Positions 50,001-61,845 of a stretch of DNA of 64,000 nt are shown here, one piece after another (within the stretch, counting starts at the first letter, position 1; each line of letters begins with the position of its first letter). Location: contig ML133386.1 of the NCBI GenBank assembly GCA_003864495.1, positions 2,801,375-2,865,374 on the forward strand, read 5' to 3'. The notes below the pieces were generated by a model. The model made no database searches. It was given only the letters and a program-made list of their open reading frames with translations, and was not told the DNA's origin. A program made the translations under genes and the position numbers. The DNA comes from Nemopilema nomurai (Eukaryota > Cnidaria > Scyphozoa > Rhizostomeae > Rhizostomatidae).

Positions 50001-53000
50001 TCAACGAACGAGTGCCAAAAATTTAAACAGAGGCTCAAGGAAAAGGACAAGGCCTTAGAGGTTTATCTCTTTGTATTTTATGTGGTGTAGATATTTCATT
50101 TTGTCTCTTTGGACATCAACCTAGTTGGTAGAACCATCTTATGAAATTAGCTAAGCACAGCTAAATCAGCCTAGTAAATGAACAAAATCCCTTAAACTGA
50201 CATTGCATTTTGGTAACTTTTTTCTTTACCTCTAAATGCGATAAAAGTATACTTAAGAGCCACGAGTCAATCTATATGTCTCGATTCAGCCTCATGCGCA
50301 CATTGTGGTTTCAACAAACATTGGTTTAGCTGTTGTTGCTGTTGCTAATCTTATTGTTGTTGTTAATGTTGTTGTTGTTAATGTTGTTGTTGTTCTTGCT
50401 AATGTTGTTGTTAGAATTCATCCTTAGTCGCAATCCATTTCAAATTATTGTTGACGACAGGAGACTCAAAACGGGCTGAAAAGCTCACATTCAGAAACGG
50501 CGCGCTACAAAGCTGAATGCCTGAAGCTTGAGAATGAGCTTGCCAAATTTCAAGATGATTCGAGTAAAATTGCAAAGAGGTTCGGAGATCACAAGGACAG
50601 ATATCATCAGTTATGTCTCCAGGTACTGTGGGGCTTTCTAAGCTAGCAATTTTGAAGGAAGCGTTGATATTTTTAACTGATGAATTATTATTAGGGCTAA
50701 AAAAATTTTATGATTAATGGATATTTCGAAAGAATGTGAGTATTAAGAAAGAATTTAGGCTGATCCTATTAAGTTGAGGATCACCATTGAATATTGTCAC
50801 TAATAATGCATCTCGAATCTTGCAATATTTTAGTTGTGAAATTTCAGTTGGTAGACAAGAGGCTCTTTTATTAAAGCTATTTGAAAATTATTTTTTGATC
50901 TCCCAAATTTAATCGTTCTCAAAAACAATTTAAATAGCTGATTGCTTTACCTCATCCTTCTAGATGGAAGATCTTCAAGAAACGTTAGCAAGAACTCAGG
51001 AGGTACATATCCTGTTGCACTTAATTAAAACTCAATTGCATTCAAAAGTCTTCCCATTAATTGTTCAATGCGGTAAAGTTGCATCAAAACAAGTTGATTC
51101 ATTCTTATGACCGGTGTCTTTCAGCAATCAATGATCGATCCATTTCTCTTTAATAAGAAAATTTGTTGTCTGGCAGACTAATTGAGAGCAAAACACTGTG
51201 GGGCATCATGTCTTATTATACAAGGATACCTAGCAACGCTTAACTGCCTAGGAGACAAACGGGACGGGGGCCAAAGCTTCATGCTTGGTGTATCAAGTTA
51301 TGTTGGGATTGTTCGTGTTTCTGAAGACGACTCGCCCCCTGATTTATTTTTGCTTTATTGTAGGCACACGAAGTGTCCCTCTATGGGATTTATCAGCAGC
51401 TGATAACTGGACATCAAGTCGTGCATTCAAGACGAGAATCCGCCATGACGTCATTCTCGTCTTCGGAACTTAGCCAAATGATAAGGGAACAGCTGGATAC
51501 TAAGATTTCCACTTTGAAGGCAGCAGAAGAAAGGGTATGGATTGAAGGAATATTTTTGTGTTGCGATTTTCTAACAAGTGCATGTTTCTGGCTATTGAAA
51601 AATGTCGAAAATGCTGAAGCCTATTTGTCTGGTTGGAATCAATTTATCAAACATAGATTTAAGCATAGATTGGTTTAAACATGGATTGTGCAAGTAAGTA
51701 TCCAAAGATTGTGAATGAAATAGAAATTCCAACCCTGCAACTGATTTGAAGGAACGACCCCCTTCCAAATGAGTCATTGATTTATTTGGTGAAAAGTGCA
51801 TGGATGATTATCAAACGAGAAATGGCACCTTGATCGTAATGTCACGCCAACCTGGCCCACACGATGACCACACTGGCAAAATAACGTGGTGACATTTTTG
51901 AGTAGCTCCAACTTTTCCATTCTAGAATGATAAACTTGAGAGTAATTTGAAGGAGTGCAAAGAAGATCACGAAAAGTTGTCTGTTGCGTACAATGAGCTG
52001 GCGAAGAAGGTAATGGCATTGGTTTCAACTGCTGTAGAAAAAGCAAAACGTGATTATTAACAATATTTCGTGGTACTGAACGACCCCTGGCTTAATTTAG
52101 TAAACTTGGCATGGTAGATGCCAAGAGGTTTTCCAGGATAGTAATTGTAAGAGCCCTGCTCTATTGTACTGGATTGAAGGTTACAGGAAAATAAATGCAA
52201 GAACTGTCGAAAGGGAAAATAAGGCCTTACGTCTTGTACTAAATATTTAGCACTGAGAGCTATTTGAGCTTCTTTTAGCCAAGTTTTAACCACGAATACT
52301 TACGCACTGTTGGATGCCAGATACTCTTTTCATATTTGAAAATTTCAAAGCTCGTCATTGGCAATATAACTTTGAGCATAATATAAAGTCATGAAAATGA
52401 AAATATCAATATGATGTCAACATTAATGGACGTCAAGGCCTAATCATATTTGTTGCAAACATATAAAAAGGACTGAGGTATCTGCAAAGTCAGAAAGCAT
52501 AATTTACCTTTAACATCTCTCATTGTTCACATACCACTAGCTAAATGATACATCATTTCATTCCATGGTATTGATTAAAATCTCTTAAAAGGCCTCGAAA
52601 AAGAGCAAAGAGAAGGATGTTGAATGGAAGAGAGCCAGGTCCGAATTGGAAGACCATTATCGAAGAATCATCGAGGAAATCCAATCAAAAACCAATGTGA
52701 GATTTTACTCAGCAGTATTAACTAACGCACATGTAGATGTTGTTTCGAAATTATATGCTTTTCTGAGTTAATGCTTCAATTCGTATCAAAATATTTTATA
52801 TGATTTTGTTGCAAGGCAATTTTTTGTTATTGAACTGTGGGATGCCCCAAAGAAAGTCTTCTGGAAAACGATCATTAAAGGGTTCCCTGTCACATATTAT
52901 TACCCTTATTTAGGCAACTGTAAGTATTTTCATGTACAAGTTCCATCTCTCTAGCCGATTAATGTGACAAGTATCGTAGGCATGGCTCATAAGCTAATGT

Positions 53001-56000
53001 TTTGTTATTTCAGAAATCAAAAGCCACCTTAAATGAAGTATGTACAAAGCTCGATAAAACAGCGAGGTCCAAAGAGGAGTTGGAGCACGAAAACTCGAGG
53101 CTACAGAAGTCCTTGAAAACATTTGCGCACGAAAAAAGCTGTCTGTTATTGGCAAATGCCCTAACTTCAGGGTCGCTTTTATTCCTCATTTCTCAGGCAC
53201 AACAATTAAACGTCCAGAAATGTATAATGAATAAGATTGTCAAGGATGCTGCATATTTGAAGCATCAAGTTTTGGATCTTGTTGAGATACTGAGGTCAGA
53301 AATGGACGAAGCAAATGGAAACCTGCGACCAAAGGCAAATCTAATTCGCAGCAAGAGGCCAAGTATTCTTCGGTTTAGAAAAGGGGTGATTGCTGTACTG
53401 GCAATAAACCGGTTTTATTACCATGCAGTCTGTGCGAGACCAGGCCTGAAGCTAGGCCATTCGTCATTTGGAATAAACAACAATGATGTCATACTTTTGG
53501 CGAGCAAGAGGAGGAAAGATTTAGCATTCAGAGGTAAATTCAGAAACGTTTAGCAAATTTTTATGTTTGATTTAAGTATTCTGGTTGACAAAATATTTCA
53601 CGAGGCTGCTGTGCGGAAGAATCTGTTTTGGTTGCAGACTGCTTCATTTTTAGAATAATTGAGATCATAAGATCCATCGTTTAGCCTAAACTCATGCACA
53701 TGCAAGTTGCCTGTAACATGCCATTGAAATGCTGTCATCTACTGCCGCGGAAATTGCCACTAAACAAGCACCGCTGAGGGCTTTAGCCCCCCCCCACTTT
53801 TTGCAAAAAATGCCAAATATTAAGTAATAAACTACCAATTAAGCCACTTTCAATGGTTTTAGCCCCCCCACTTTCTTTAGACCCCTCACTTTTCTTAACG
53901 CTCCGCGGTGCCTGCTAAAGTGCTATTGTAGGCAAAAAGTAATATGATTTGAATTTGTGTTTTCTTTGATCTGATCCATTTGCGACAGGAATAAACGACA
54001 AACGCTGCCCCAGGAAGCCCAACTCCAGTTCCTGCTTGCAGTCTCTAACTAGTGAACATTTGGCCACAGTGGTCATCCATTCGACGAAGAACCTCACAGA
54101 GGAAATAAGAAGAGCACCGGATTTCAGGCATGTGGCTAAAGGTACAGATGCGGACTTTTTGATTGGTTAGTACGACCAACTTCCCATTTCTAAAAAGTTT
54201 TCTATTTTAATGTTTTTAGGATTAATGACGAACAAGAATGTTTTTCTCATATTTAGATTAAAAAAGTTAATCTTATATTTATGTAACGCTCCTCATTTTC
54301 TGCCACATCATCGCTCGATATCCGTTTTTTGCTTAACTGTGCCCCCGCTCCCCTTAAGTCAAATGCTTTGATATTCAGGGAATGAGGAAGAGGAGGATGA
54401 TTACAGCAAAAGACCCCTGGCAATCAGCAGTGTCCCAGACGAAGCGAAGAAGGCCTACAAGAAACTAATAAAGGGCCTTCACAAGGAATTCCCATCTCCG
54501 ATCTACGAGCCAAAGGCGTCATCGTTTGATTATTCTGACACACTGCCATGCCAGCTTGCAATGGGCCTGCGAAGAGTGTTAATGAAAAATAAAGATCGAT
54601 GGGGCAGAGAGCCTTATCCATCCTCAGTGGTAATTAGTCCATAGTTCTATGGGCATATCAATAACACCTTACTATTGCATCTGCTTTTGCCACTTACACT
54701 AACCCGATAATTGTTTCAATCTATCTGACTAAGAGCCCAACAAAATGGTGGTTGTAGTTTTTGAGCCAATATGCAATCAAATGCTAAATAAAATAAGTAG
54801 AACAGGGATCCGATATTGTTTTTGGGCTGTGAAGTCATGAAGTATGTAATAGACTCCTTTGATTCATATCCACGATATGCGGAAATACGCATTAATGACA
54901 AAAGTGGTGGTGATGTGACTTGACCAGCAATTAGACAACTGATTGGGATCAGTAGAAGCATGGCTGGTGTTTTCGTTGCCATCATAAGCCATCATAAAAT
55001 ATACTTTATAGGAGGTTTTTGACCGATCGATGTCTCTACTTATATCACCTCTAACCTTTTTTCTATATCCCTGCTATCCATGAACAATACCTTTCTTTAA
55101 AGCAGAATATATCAGAACATGATCTTTCCATACTTTGCTTCTGATGCCAGGTCTTCAGTCTCTCGTAGATACGATGAAGGACCAGCTGCTTGCATTTATA
55201 CAGCGCTTGCATGCAACAGAAATCGAGAGAAAGTCCTTCAGACACAACGTGGGCAGACTGACCGAGGAAAGAAACAACTTGGAAAGCTATTTGAAATCTG
55301 AACGACAGCACAAGGCTAGCCTTTCTGAAGAAGGCAACTCACTGCAGAAGCAGCTTGATAAGTTGAAATCAAGAATGAATGATATGGTTGATGCTGATCG
55401 ATACGATGCATTGTGCGACGACCTTAGTGTGGCCCTGGAAAGGGAGGCAAAGGCCCAGAAAATGTTGGAAGGGTATACCAGACAGCTCCAGGATTTGGAG
55501 AAAAGGTGAAATGATATCTTTAAAAAAGATTATTCTCGCTGTAGAAGCATTTCTGTCTCTGTTCCTTCTCTTTCTTGCACTACTTTGCATGTTCAAAAGT
55601 TGAGTTGTTCCTGCCATGTCAAAAGAAGGTCGCTTCGCTTCAGCTGCCAACATGAGCGTGCTTTTGTTCAGTATCTTATCTCTTTGCAGTTGGACTCCCT
55701 TTCCTTTCTCTTTTACACAAATGAAGGCCAGCATCTCTCCTTTCTGTCCCATCTTCACAACTGTCTTTCATGTACATAAACTCCAGGCTCGATTGCATGA
55801 AGTGACAAGATAATTTCTTAAATCCGATATTTATCAAATAAATTTTTGTAATCAGTCGACTCACTTTTGTTCAAGGGTGGTAAAACAAACATCACAAGAA
55901 AAAGTGAATGATGTGACAATGTCAGAAACATTGCAAATGCTGAACAATGCCAAACACGAGATCAGCAAGCGAGACGAAATGTTCAAGAAACTTAAAGGTG

Positions 56001-58412
56001 ATTCCGGAATCATTGAGAACGAGAAAATTCTGGCACAAAGAAATTTAGCCGATTTACAGATATCGTACAGGACTATTTTAAGGTAGGTTGCCCAACCTTT
56101 ATTTTGAAAATTTCCCCTTTGAGATGGGAGGGTTGCATTAACCTATAACATTTCTTTTCTTATTTCTTCCGTTTTCAGCTTTTGCCGAGTCAGGCACAAA
56201 TTCCTTCAAGACCACACGTTTTTCGATAGCTGCATTGCCTTAGTCCAGCTGATACCAAATTAAACGATTATAGTCTGTTTTATGAGAGTCTGATGATATT
56301 TCCTTTGAATGTAGATATTGCTCGGAACATAAATAGAACATTTAATTCACACCTTATCAAAAATAATGAAGTGCGATAAAGTGACACTCTATTTTTTAAA
56401 AAGAATACCAAATTTTTTCCGAGCCTTTTCTATTTTGAAACTAAGATTATTCTTAAATTATAAAATTTTAATTTGCCTTAAGATCACAGAAAAATATTTG
56501 CCTTAAAAGAATGAGCCTAAGATTTAGTATTTTCTGATTCATCATAAATTTCAACAAGAACAAGCATGTATAAAATGTATATTGCGTCAAAGTGTCAGTT
56601 GTTTTGCTTTGGGAGGAACTCAGATTAAGGAGGAATTTTAGTCTTGATAAAGGTTGAGAATGGCATTATTCTTAAATTATTCTTAAATTTTAGCAGTTCC
56701 GAGCCTCAATATTCTTATAGGCTTTATTCTTATAAAAAGTGCGTATTGGGAGACATGCAAGTTTTTAGAATTGATTTTATGTTTGGAAAGTTACAGTAGC
56801 AAATGCACATGACTTTCTCTTTGGAAATTTTTGGCAAGCCTTTTCTTAAGAAGCGACCTTAGCTATTGATGGGTACTTGGGACGATGATGATTCTTAAAA
56901 CTAGCAATACAACACTGCCTTACATTAAAACTATCATCCTCTAGAGAGCAGGAGATCATCACAAGCTACATCCGGGCGGTTGGGACGGTCCTTGAACAGA
57001 GCAAGCTACAGGCAACTTTGAATAGCACAGACAAGTTCGACTTCGTATTGCCGGAGCTGGTTCTTCCGAATGAAGTTCTGGCCTTGGATGGCATACAAAT
57101 GTCCAAGAGCGTGTTGGCATGTCAGGTGATCTTGCTTTTTTAAGACCTAAGTTGCGTTTGTATGGGTAGAACACGTGAATTGGTGACATGAGTTTGACAA
57201 GATTTAATGGACAGATGTTATCAACAGATATCTCAAAGCCCTCATACACCAGATTATCACATTATTGGCACTTCCATATTTTACTAGATTTGTTTTACTT
57301 TCTTAAAATAAACTATTTTAAGCCTTCTTACTAAGAGACGTCAAAGCCTTATTTTCCTGCCAATAGTTTCAAATTTTTAAAATAGTCAGTTCAGGTAAAA
57401 TAAGAACACTGCATCGCTCCTACTAATTATTGCAAGTACATAAATTTTATTAAAGGCCATGGTTTGTCAGTTTGATGCAGGAGAACCACATATCCTTCAA
57501 ATTTTGTGAAGCAAATATTTTCAATGGTTTTCAGGAGGTAATTTTACATTTTTCAGGATACCGTACACATGTTTTACCAAGCACAAAACCTGGCACTTCA
57601 AGAAATATCAAAACTTTGTGTTGAGAAACAGCACTTGACACAAAAACTGGACATTCTCAGCGAAGAGGTGAGGTCACAAAGAGACAGTGTCATGCAGATT
57701 CGAGGAGAAATGAATGCCCTTCAACTAGCCAATGCGTCATCTAAAGGCAGTATACCGATGCCCAATAAATCAAATATCAACCCAGTGGAACTTTTCATGG
57801 TGAATATTTGTTTAATTGATTTTACTTTTTAATTCCTTTTTTATTTAAACCTTCCATTTAAATGCTTTTTTAGATATGATGGATTTAAATTGGAATAAAG
57901 AGTCATTCTTGAAGCTAGTTTTTAATCATTCTTTAACTTGAAAAACTAATACCAAAGTATAATTATTGAACATTTCCCATTAATGGCAGATGATATTTTT
58001 GCAAAAATATTGGAACTTATCAAGCAATACCAAGAACATTCTAATTTTCACTCTGACAATAGATTCAACCAAAGAGAAAAAATAAAGTCAGTTGCCAATG
58101 TTCTCTTCAAGTAAATTGCTTATAATTTCTCCTCACTGCAGAGAGACACCTTGAAAGGAAATGCACAAGACCTCCAAAACAATGGGCCTTCCTCTAATGG
58201 ATTTTTTCCACTTATGTGAGTATCAAGAATCTGTTGTTATCAAATATCAAGAAGTGTTCTTTAAGAAGGAAAATAGGAAGACAGGTCTAGGGCTTTTGAA
58301 GTTTAGGCATGAGAAATTCTTTAATTCTTCTATCAAATATTCCTTATTGGTCAGCACACAATTGATGTTAATGTATGCTACTTTTGTTTTCAGGTCTGCT
58401 GGAAGGAGGTAG
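44062..58412 (+). CDS. CCDC171: CCDC171-like coiled-coil protein, 27 exons
   Basis: Exons: 44062-44179, 44640-44719, 45137-45311, 45561-45673, 46282-46370, 46682-46722, 47181-47275, 47768-47860, 48339-48421, 48666-48870, 49070-49187, 49488-49591, 49971-50060, 50461-50622, 50964-51002, 51364-51534, 51926-52009, 52592-52696, 53014-53533, 53989-54165, 54379-54629, 55159-55505, 55876-56082, 56945-57125, 57557-57799, 58142-58215, 58394-58412. All have GT..AG borders and keep frame: 3,984 nt, 1,327 residues, essentially the length I recall for vertebrate CCDC171 (about 1,330). Blocks resembling it include NLRTSVEKGEVLKQKLEYEL, ERTAHLETKFNFELLQVRIRDLEG and LEDLRHTLRDYQ. It is heptad-rich coiled coil through exons 2-18, a less helical middle (exons 19-21, RFRKGVIAVLAINRF), and more coiled coil in exons 22-25. 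There is no signal peptide or membrane span; molecular function is unknown for the family. The acceptor of exon 22 could instead be 55151; exons 13 and 22 are the least certain. Confidence 0.88.
50331..50411 (+). repeat. TTG-rich microsatellite
   Basis: Imperfect (TTG)n/(TTA)n array in the intron between CCDC171 exons 13 and 14. Ordinary simple repeat. Confidence 0.9.
53767..53915. mobile_element. MITE-like repeat, copy 2 (inverted relative to copy 1)
   Basis: Reverse complement of the element at 14162-14322: agcaccgctgagggc at the left, ctccgcggtgcctgc at the right, the same ttaagtaataaactacca core and C-rich subterminal tracts. It sits in the intron after CCDC171 exon 19, outside splice signals. 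The copies differ by small indels, mainly in the G/C runs. Confidence 0.85.
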
Positions 58413-60279
58413 CTCACAATGATTAAGGGACTTGGTTCCACCCGTAGATGTTTTAAGTCTGTAAATATTTTATCCATTTTACTTGTCAAATATATAGATA
58501 TGGTTTTGACATAATTTAAGTTATTAGTTAGCTATGTGATTATGTTCTTAATTTCAATGTATTTTACTTCATAATAAGGATGAATTTTAGATGTGAGATT
58601 AAAGAAGGCTTTTTTAAAAATATTTTTGATAAGCAGAAGAGCCTTCCCTCTATCTTTACATGGTTACCTTATACTTTACTTTATCATCATGCTCTCCCTG
58701 CTTTAGCAGATTTTAAGCCTGTTCATAGCAGTAATCCCTTGAGTCTAGTAATGAGCCTATTAATAATCAAAAGAGTACAGTTCAAAGCAGGACCTTTTGC
58801 TGGATTTACTGCCCGGTTTATTTAAGATAAATGTAAATATTTTGCAACCACGAGTCAGGCTCAGAAATTTATTTGTCTTACTTTTTGGATAGCCACATCT
58901 ATTGCACTGCACCAATTGTATTGATTTACCCATGAATTATTTTCCTTTTTCATGCTATCTTAAATTACTACAACAAATATACATACAGCTGTTTATTCAT
59001 TTTACTCGAACGGGTAATCAGAAAACCATATTACGGGAATTTTTCAGAAAAATTATTTGGCAAAGGCTCTTATCAGCTTCTAAAGTAAAATCATTTAATT
59101 TGTCAGAGTTTTGGGTTACAGCTTTGGAGTTTTTGCAGAAAAAATAAAAAAGCTAGAGAATATTGACAATGAAGTCAGAAAAATAATGTCAATGAATAAT
59201 ACATTTTGTAAGCATTCTGATGTTGACAGTATGTGTTTCAAGAAAAATGGAAAGTAAAGGACTGATCAACATTAAGATTTACTGGTAAAGAATGTGTCTG
59301 TAAACTCTTGGCAATATATTGATGCAATAAAGATGAAAAGAGCACTGTATTCAGGGAAGGATGATGAAAATAATTTGTGGGAGAAAAAGAAAGGAATTAT
59401 GTTGCAACAAGGGGAGAATATTATTAACTAACTAGATATTTCACTGAATTAAGTAAAGAAGGGAAAATGAAGATTATGCAAAATGAAGTTGGATTAAAGA
59501 TAATTCAAGTAGGCAAAGTCAAAGATAGACAAGAACAAATAGATCTGGTATAATTAAAAAAATGATACTCCTGATGTTTCTGTGGAGAGCTCTTTGACTG
59601 AAGGCAGGATCATGGCATTTCAAGAAGAAGGAATAGCTGTAAAGACCACCATAAAGGAAATTTGGGGTGATGATATCACATATGGTGTGTGTAACAAACG
59701 CAGACAGACTATGACTATGGTGTGTAGGTGTAGTGTACCTTGGGTTTGAAGAAGGTTCATTGCAATGGTATAATGATGGTTAGTCAAGAAAGTAAGCATG
59801 GAACGAATGCAAGAGACTTGTTTTAATAAAGGGTAGATGATGTCGGAAGATGTAAACTTATCATAAAGGACAGAGAGTGAAGCAGGCACCTATGATTCCA
59901 GATTTGTGAAGTCTTTGTGATTTGAAAAATATTAAAATATATGAGACTGTCATTGGAGCCTGTAAAACTATGGTTTTATTTGAAAGTTTGCTGTCCCAAA
60001 TGCGACAGTGCATCTTTAATGAAATAAGTAAAAGGAAGCATTCAAATGATATGAAGAATGATAATATAAATTCTTACAACATCAGCTAAGCAGCTAACAT
60101 ATTCTCAATCTCATTTCAAGTCTTTCATATCAATTCACAATATTTTAAAAAAAGTATATATTATTATTACTCAGCAAATAAATGCCATTAAATAGGACAT
60201 AAAATAGTTAAAAATGTTATTAAACCATGCAAGTTGACCTATTGGTTTCCATTAATAAATCTATTAAAAACACAAGACA
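58413..60279. other. 3' flanks of convergent CCDC171 and vasohibin genes
   Basis: About 1.9 kb of AT-rich sequence expected to contain both 3' UTRs. A minus-strand AATAAA at 59975-59980 is a candidate vasohibin polyadenylation signal. No coding sequence recognised. Confidence 0.45.
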
Positions 60280-61065
60280 CTAGAGCTTTTTCAAAACTCT
60301 TGAGTATTTATCTAAAGCATCCTTAATTTCCACATCAGTCATTTTTGAAACAGGTAAATTAAAATATTTCCACGAAATTCTTTCACAACTGTGAACATCA
60401 TGTGCAACGGGCAGGCTAAGTTTCACCCTCTTAAGTTTATGATGACAATGTTCATATGCCTTTTTGTAGTTTAAGATCAAGTTACCAAGACTTTGATAGG
60501 CTAGAGGCTTGTCCATCAGCTCCTTTCTACGACTCATTCCAAGAGCTCCATAACACACACCGTGGTTCAGACCAAGAACAACATGTCTGTGGACGTTTGA
60601 TACAAACTTTGACTTGAAACTTATAGTAAACCTCACGATGTCGTTCATACCGGACGTCAAATAAAGCGATAAAATGACAGCCTCCAGACATTTAATCGGT
60701 AAAGACTCCCTTATTATTTCCTTGGCGACCTCCATCAAGCCACTAAGAGGCCTGTACTTCTTAACTTCAAAGAATTGCAAACCCGTGTGGTTGTACTGGA
60801 GGGCCCGCATATAGTTCTGTATACTTTCAAGTTTCTCTTTTGTTGACATCATGAGGTTGAAGGACGGAGCCACTGGGAGTGCAGCTTTTGGTAAATTTGG
60901 GTTTCCACGAATTTCCTTCTCGTACATGTCTCCTTCAGTGTGAATTTGTCTAACATTTTTCCACAATACTTCCATGGTATTTTCAGACAGTGGAAAGCCA
61001 TCTTTGTTTACAAGGAACTTCGGGCTTTCGTCTACTTTATTTTCATCCTGTTCTGACTCCTTCAT
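60280..61065 (-). CDS. VASH: Vasohibin (tubulin C-terminal tyrosine carboxypeptidase)
   Basis: Intronless frame of 261 residues. Vasohibins, with the small partner SVBP, remove the C-terminal tyrosine of alpha-tubulin using a transglutaminase-like Cys-His-Ser(Leu) site. The core matches strongly: YNHTGLQFFEVKKYRPLSGL, SLPIKCLEAVILSLYLT with Cys126, RHVVLGLNHGV with His161, and YGALGMSRRKELM with Ser178. The Cys-His spacing of 35 and His-Ser spacing of 17 equal those of human VASH1 (C169/H204/S221). The protein is shorter than VASH1 (365 residues): the disordered N-terminal and basic C-terminal regions are reduced. The ATG at 61065 is the first in frame after a stop. An X-box-like site lies about 90-105 bp upstream. 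No SVBP gene was seen in the window. VASH1 versus VASH2 cannot be assigned, as is usual for invertebrates. Confidence 0.95.
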   Translation of the reverse strand: MKESEQDENKVDESPKFLVNKDGFPLSENTMEVLWKNVRQIHTEGDMYEKEIRGNPNLPKAALPVAPSFNLMMSTKEKLESIQNYMRALQYNHTGLQFFEVKKYRPLSGLMEVAKEIIRESLPIKCLEAVILSLYLTSGMNDIVRFTISFKSKFVSNVHRHVVLGLNHGVCYGALGMSRRKELMDKPLAYQSLGNLILNYKKAYEHCHHKLKRVKLSLPVAHDVHSCERISWKYFNLPVSKMTDVEIKDALDKYSRVLKKL

Positions 61066-61155
61066 CGATTACCATTGATTGATGATATCACGAAATCAGG
61101 GCATTCATCTGGCCAAAGCAGAAAGAAAACAAGACAGTTCGTCCCGCTTGCCAAT

Positions 61156-61169
61156 GTATCCATGGCAAC
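61156..61169 (-). promoter_or_regulatory. X-box-like RFX site upstream of vasohibin
   Basis: GTATCCATGGCAAC is a near-palindrome differing at two positions from the GTTGCCATGGCAAC ideal, and fits the looser RFX X-box consensus. It is 90-105 bp upstream of the vasohibin start codon, the usual distance for ciliary-gene X-boxes, and is followed by CCAAT. RFX regulation is inferred. Confidence 0.5.
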
Positions 61170-61488
61170 CAATCTTACAGAAATTGAAAACGAGGCTTGG
61201 GAAACATAGAAAACTGGATGCAAAGGCAATATCGGGGACGACAATTTGTGTCAAAAAGGCAATAATTACTCACAATATAATTCATTTGAAAATTTCAACA
61301 GAAAGAACCGTCTTCGCATTCAGTAACGAAGGGATTTGGATTTTGTGGAGAACAGGATTGAGGCTACTAGATTAGGCATCAATTTTTAACACAAGCTTGG
61401 GGCTGGCAAATTTTGGCAGAAAATGATGAGTCGAAGCGAATAAGATCGACGCCCGTCCTTCAATGAAGGTCTGGGACAAGGTTATCGA

Positions 61489-61496
61489 TGACGTCA
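61489..61496. promoter_or_regulatory. Perfect CRE palindrome
   Basis: TGACGTCA, the full CREB/ATF consensus, in the shared promoter region about 350 bp before the first ATG of the plus-strand frame. Motif match only; an 8-mer can occur by chance. Confidence 0.3.
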
Positions 61497-61845
61497 GCAA
61501 CCAGGAGATTGCTCTTGCCCTATGACTAAAATGACTTGAGGAATAACAACATCTCAAATGGCTGCCTTGATGATTCGCCGCATCAGCCAGGGGGCAATAT
61601 CTCTCATTCTTCTTCCTCTGGGTTTACAAGGTACACTATCCAAAGGTGACACTGACCCCTATATTTGTCTGTAGACCCAACGAAAGCACTAGGTCATCAG
61701 ACGGGGGTGAATTGAGCCTTGCCAAACCGGTCTGGCTTCAGATGCGGCAGGTGATAAAGCGGTGTCTCGTTTCGGAGGAGCATTGAGAGAAGCTCTGCTA
61801 AGACGCTGGAGCGATAACAAGATTTTTGGCTTCTTGGCTGGCGAT

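Larger units (their letters stand above)
61066..61710. other. Head-to-head intergenic region of vasohibin and the 61846 reading frame
   Basis: About 650 bp between divergent frames. It contains an X-box-like motif (61156-61169) overlapping a CCAAT box (61169-61173), and a perfect CRE (61489-61496). It is probably a shared promoter region. No coding sequence recognised. Confidence 0.45.

Noticed and set aside
60280..61710. SVBP (vasohibin partner) gene near vasohibin
   Set aside because: Looked for a short lysine-rich helical frame nearby on both strands and found none I could support.
61762..61845. Start of the right-edge protein at 61762
   Set aside because: The codon is GTG, not ATG; the region may be coding only if spliced to an upstream exon.
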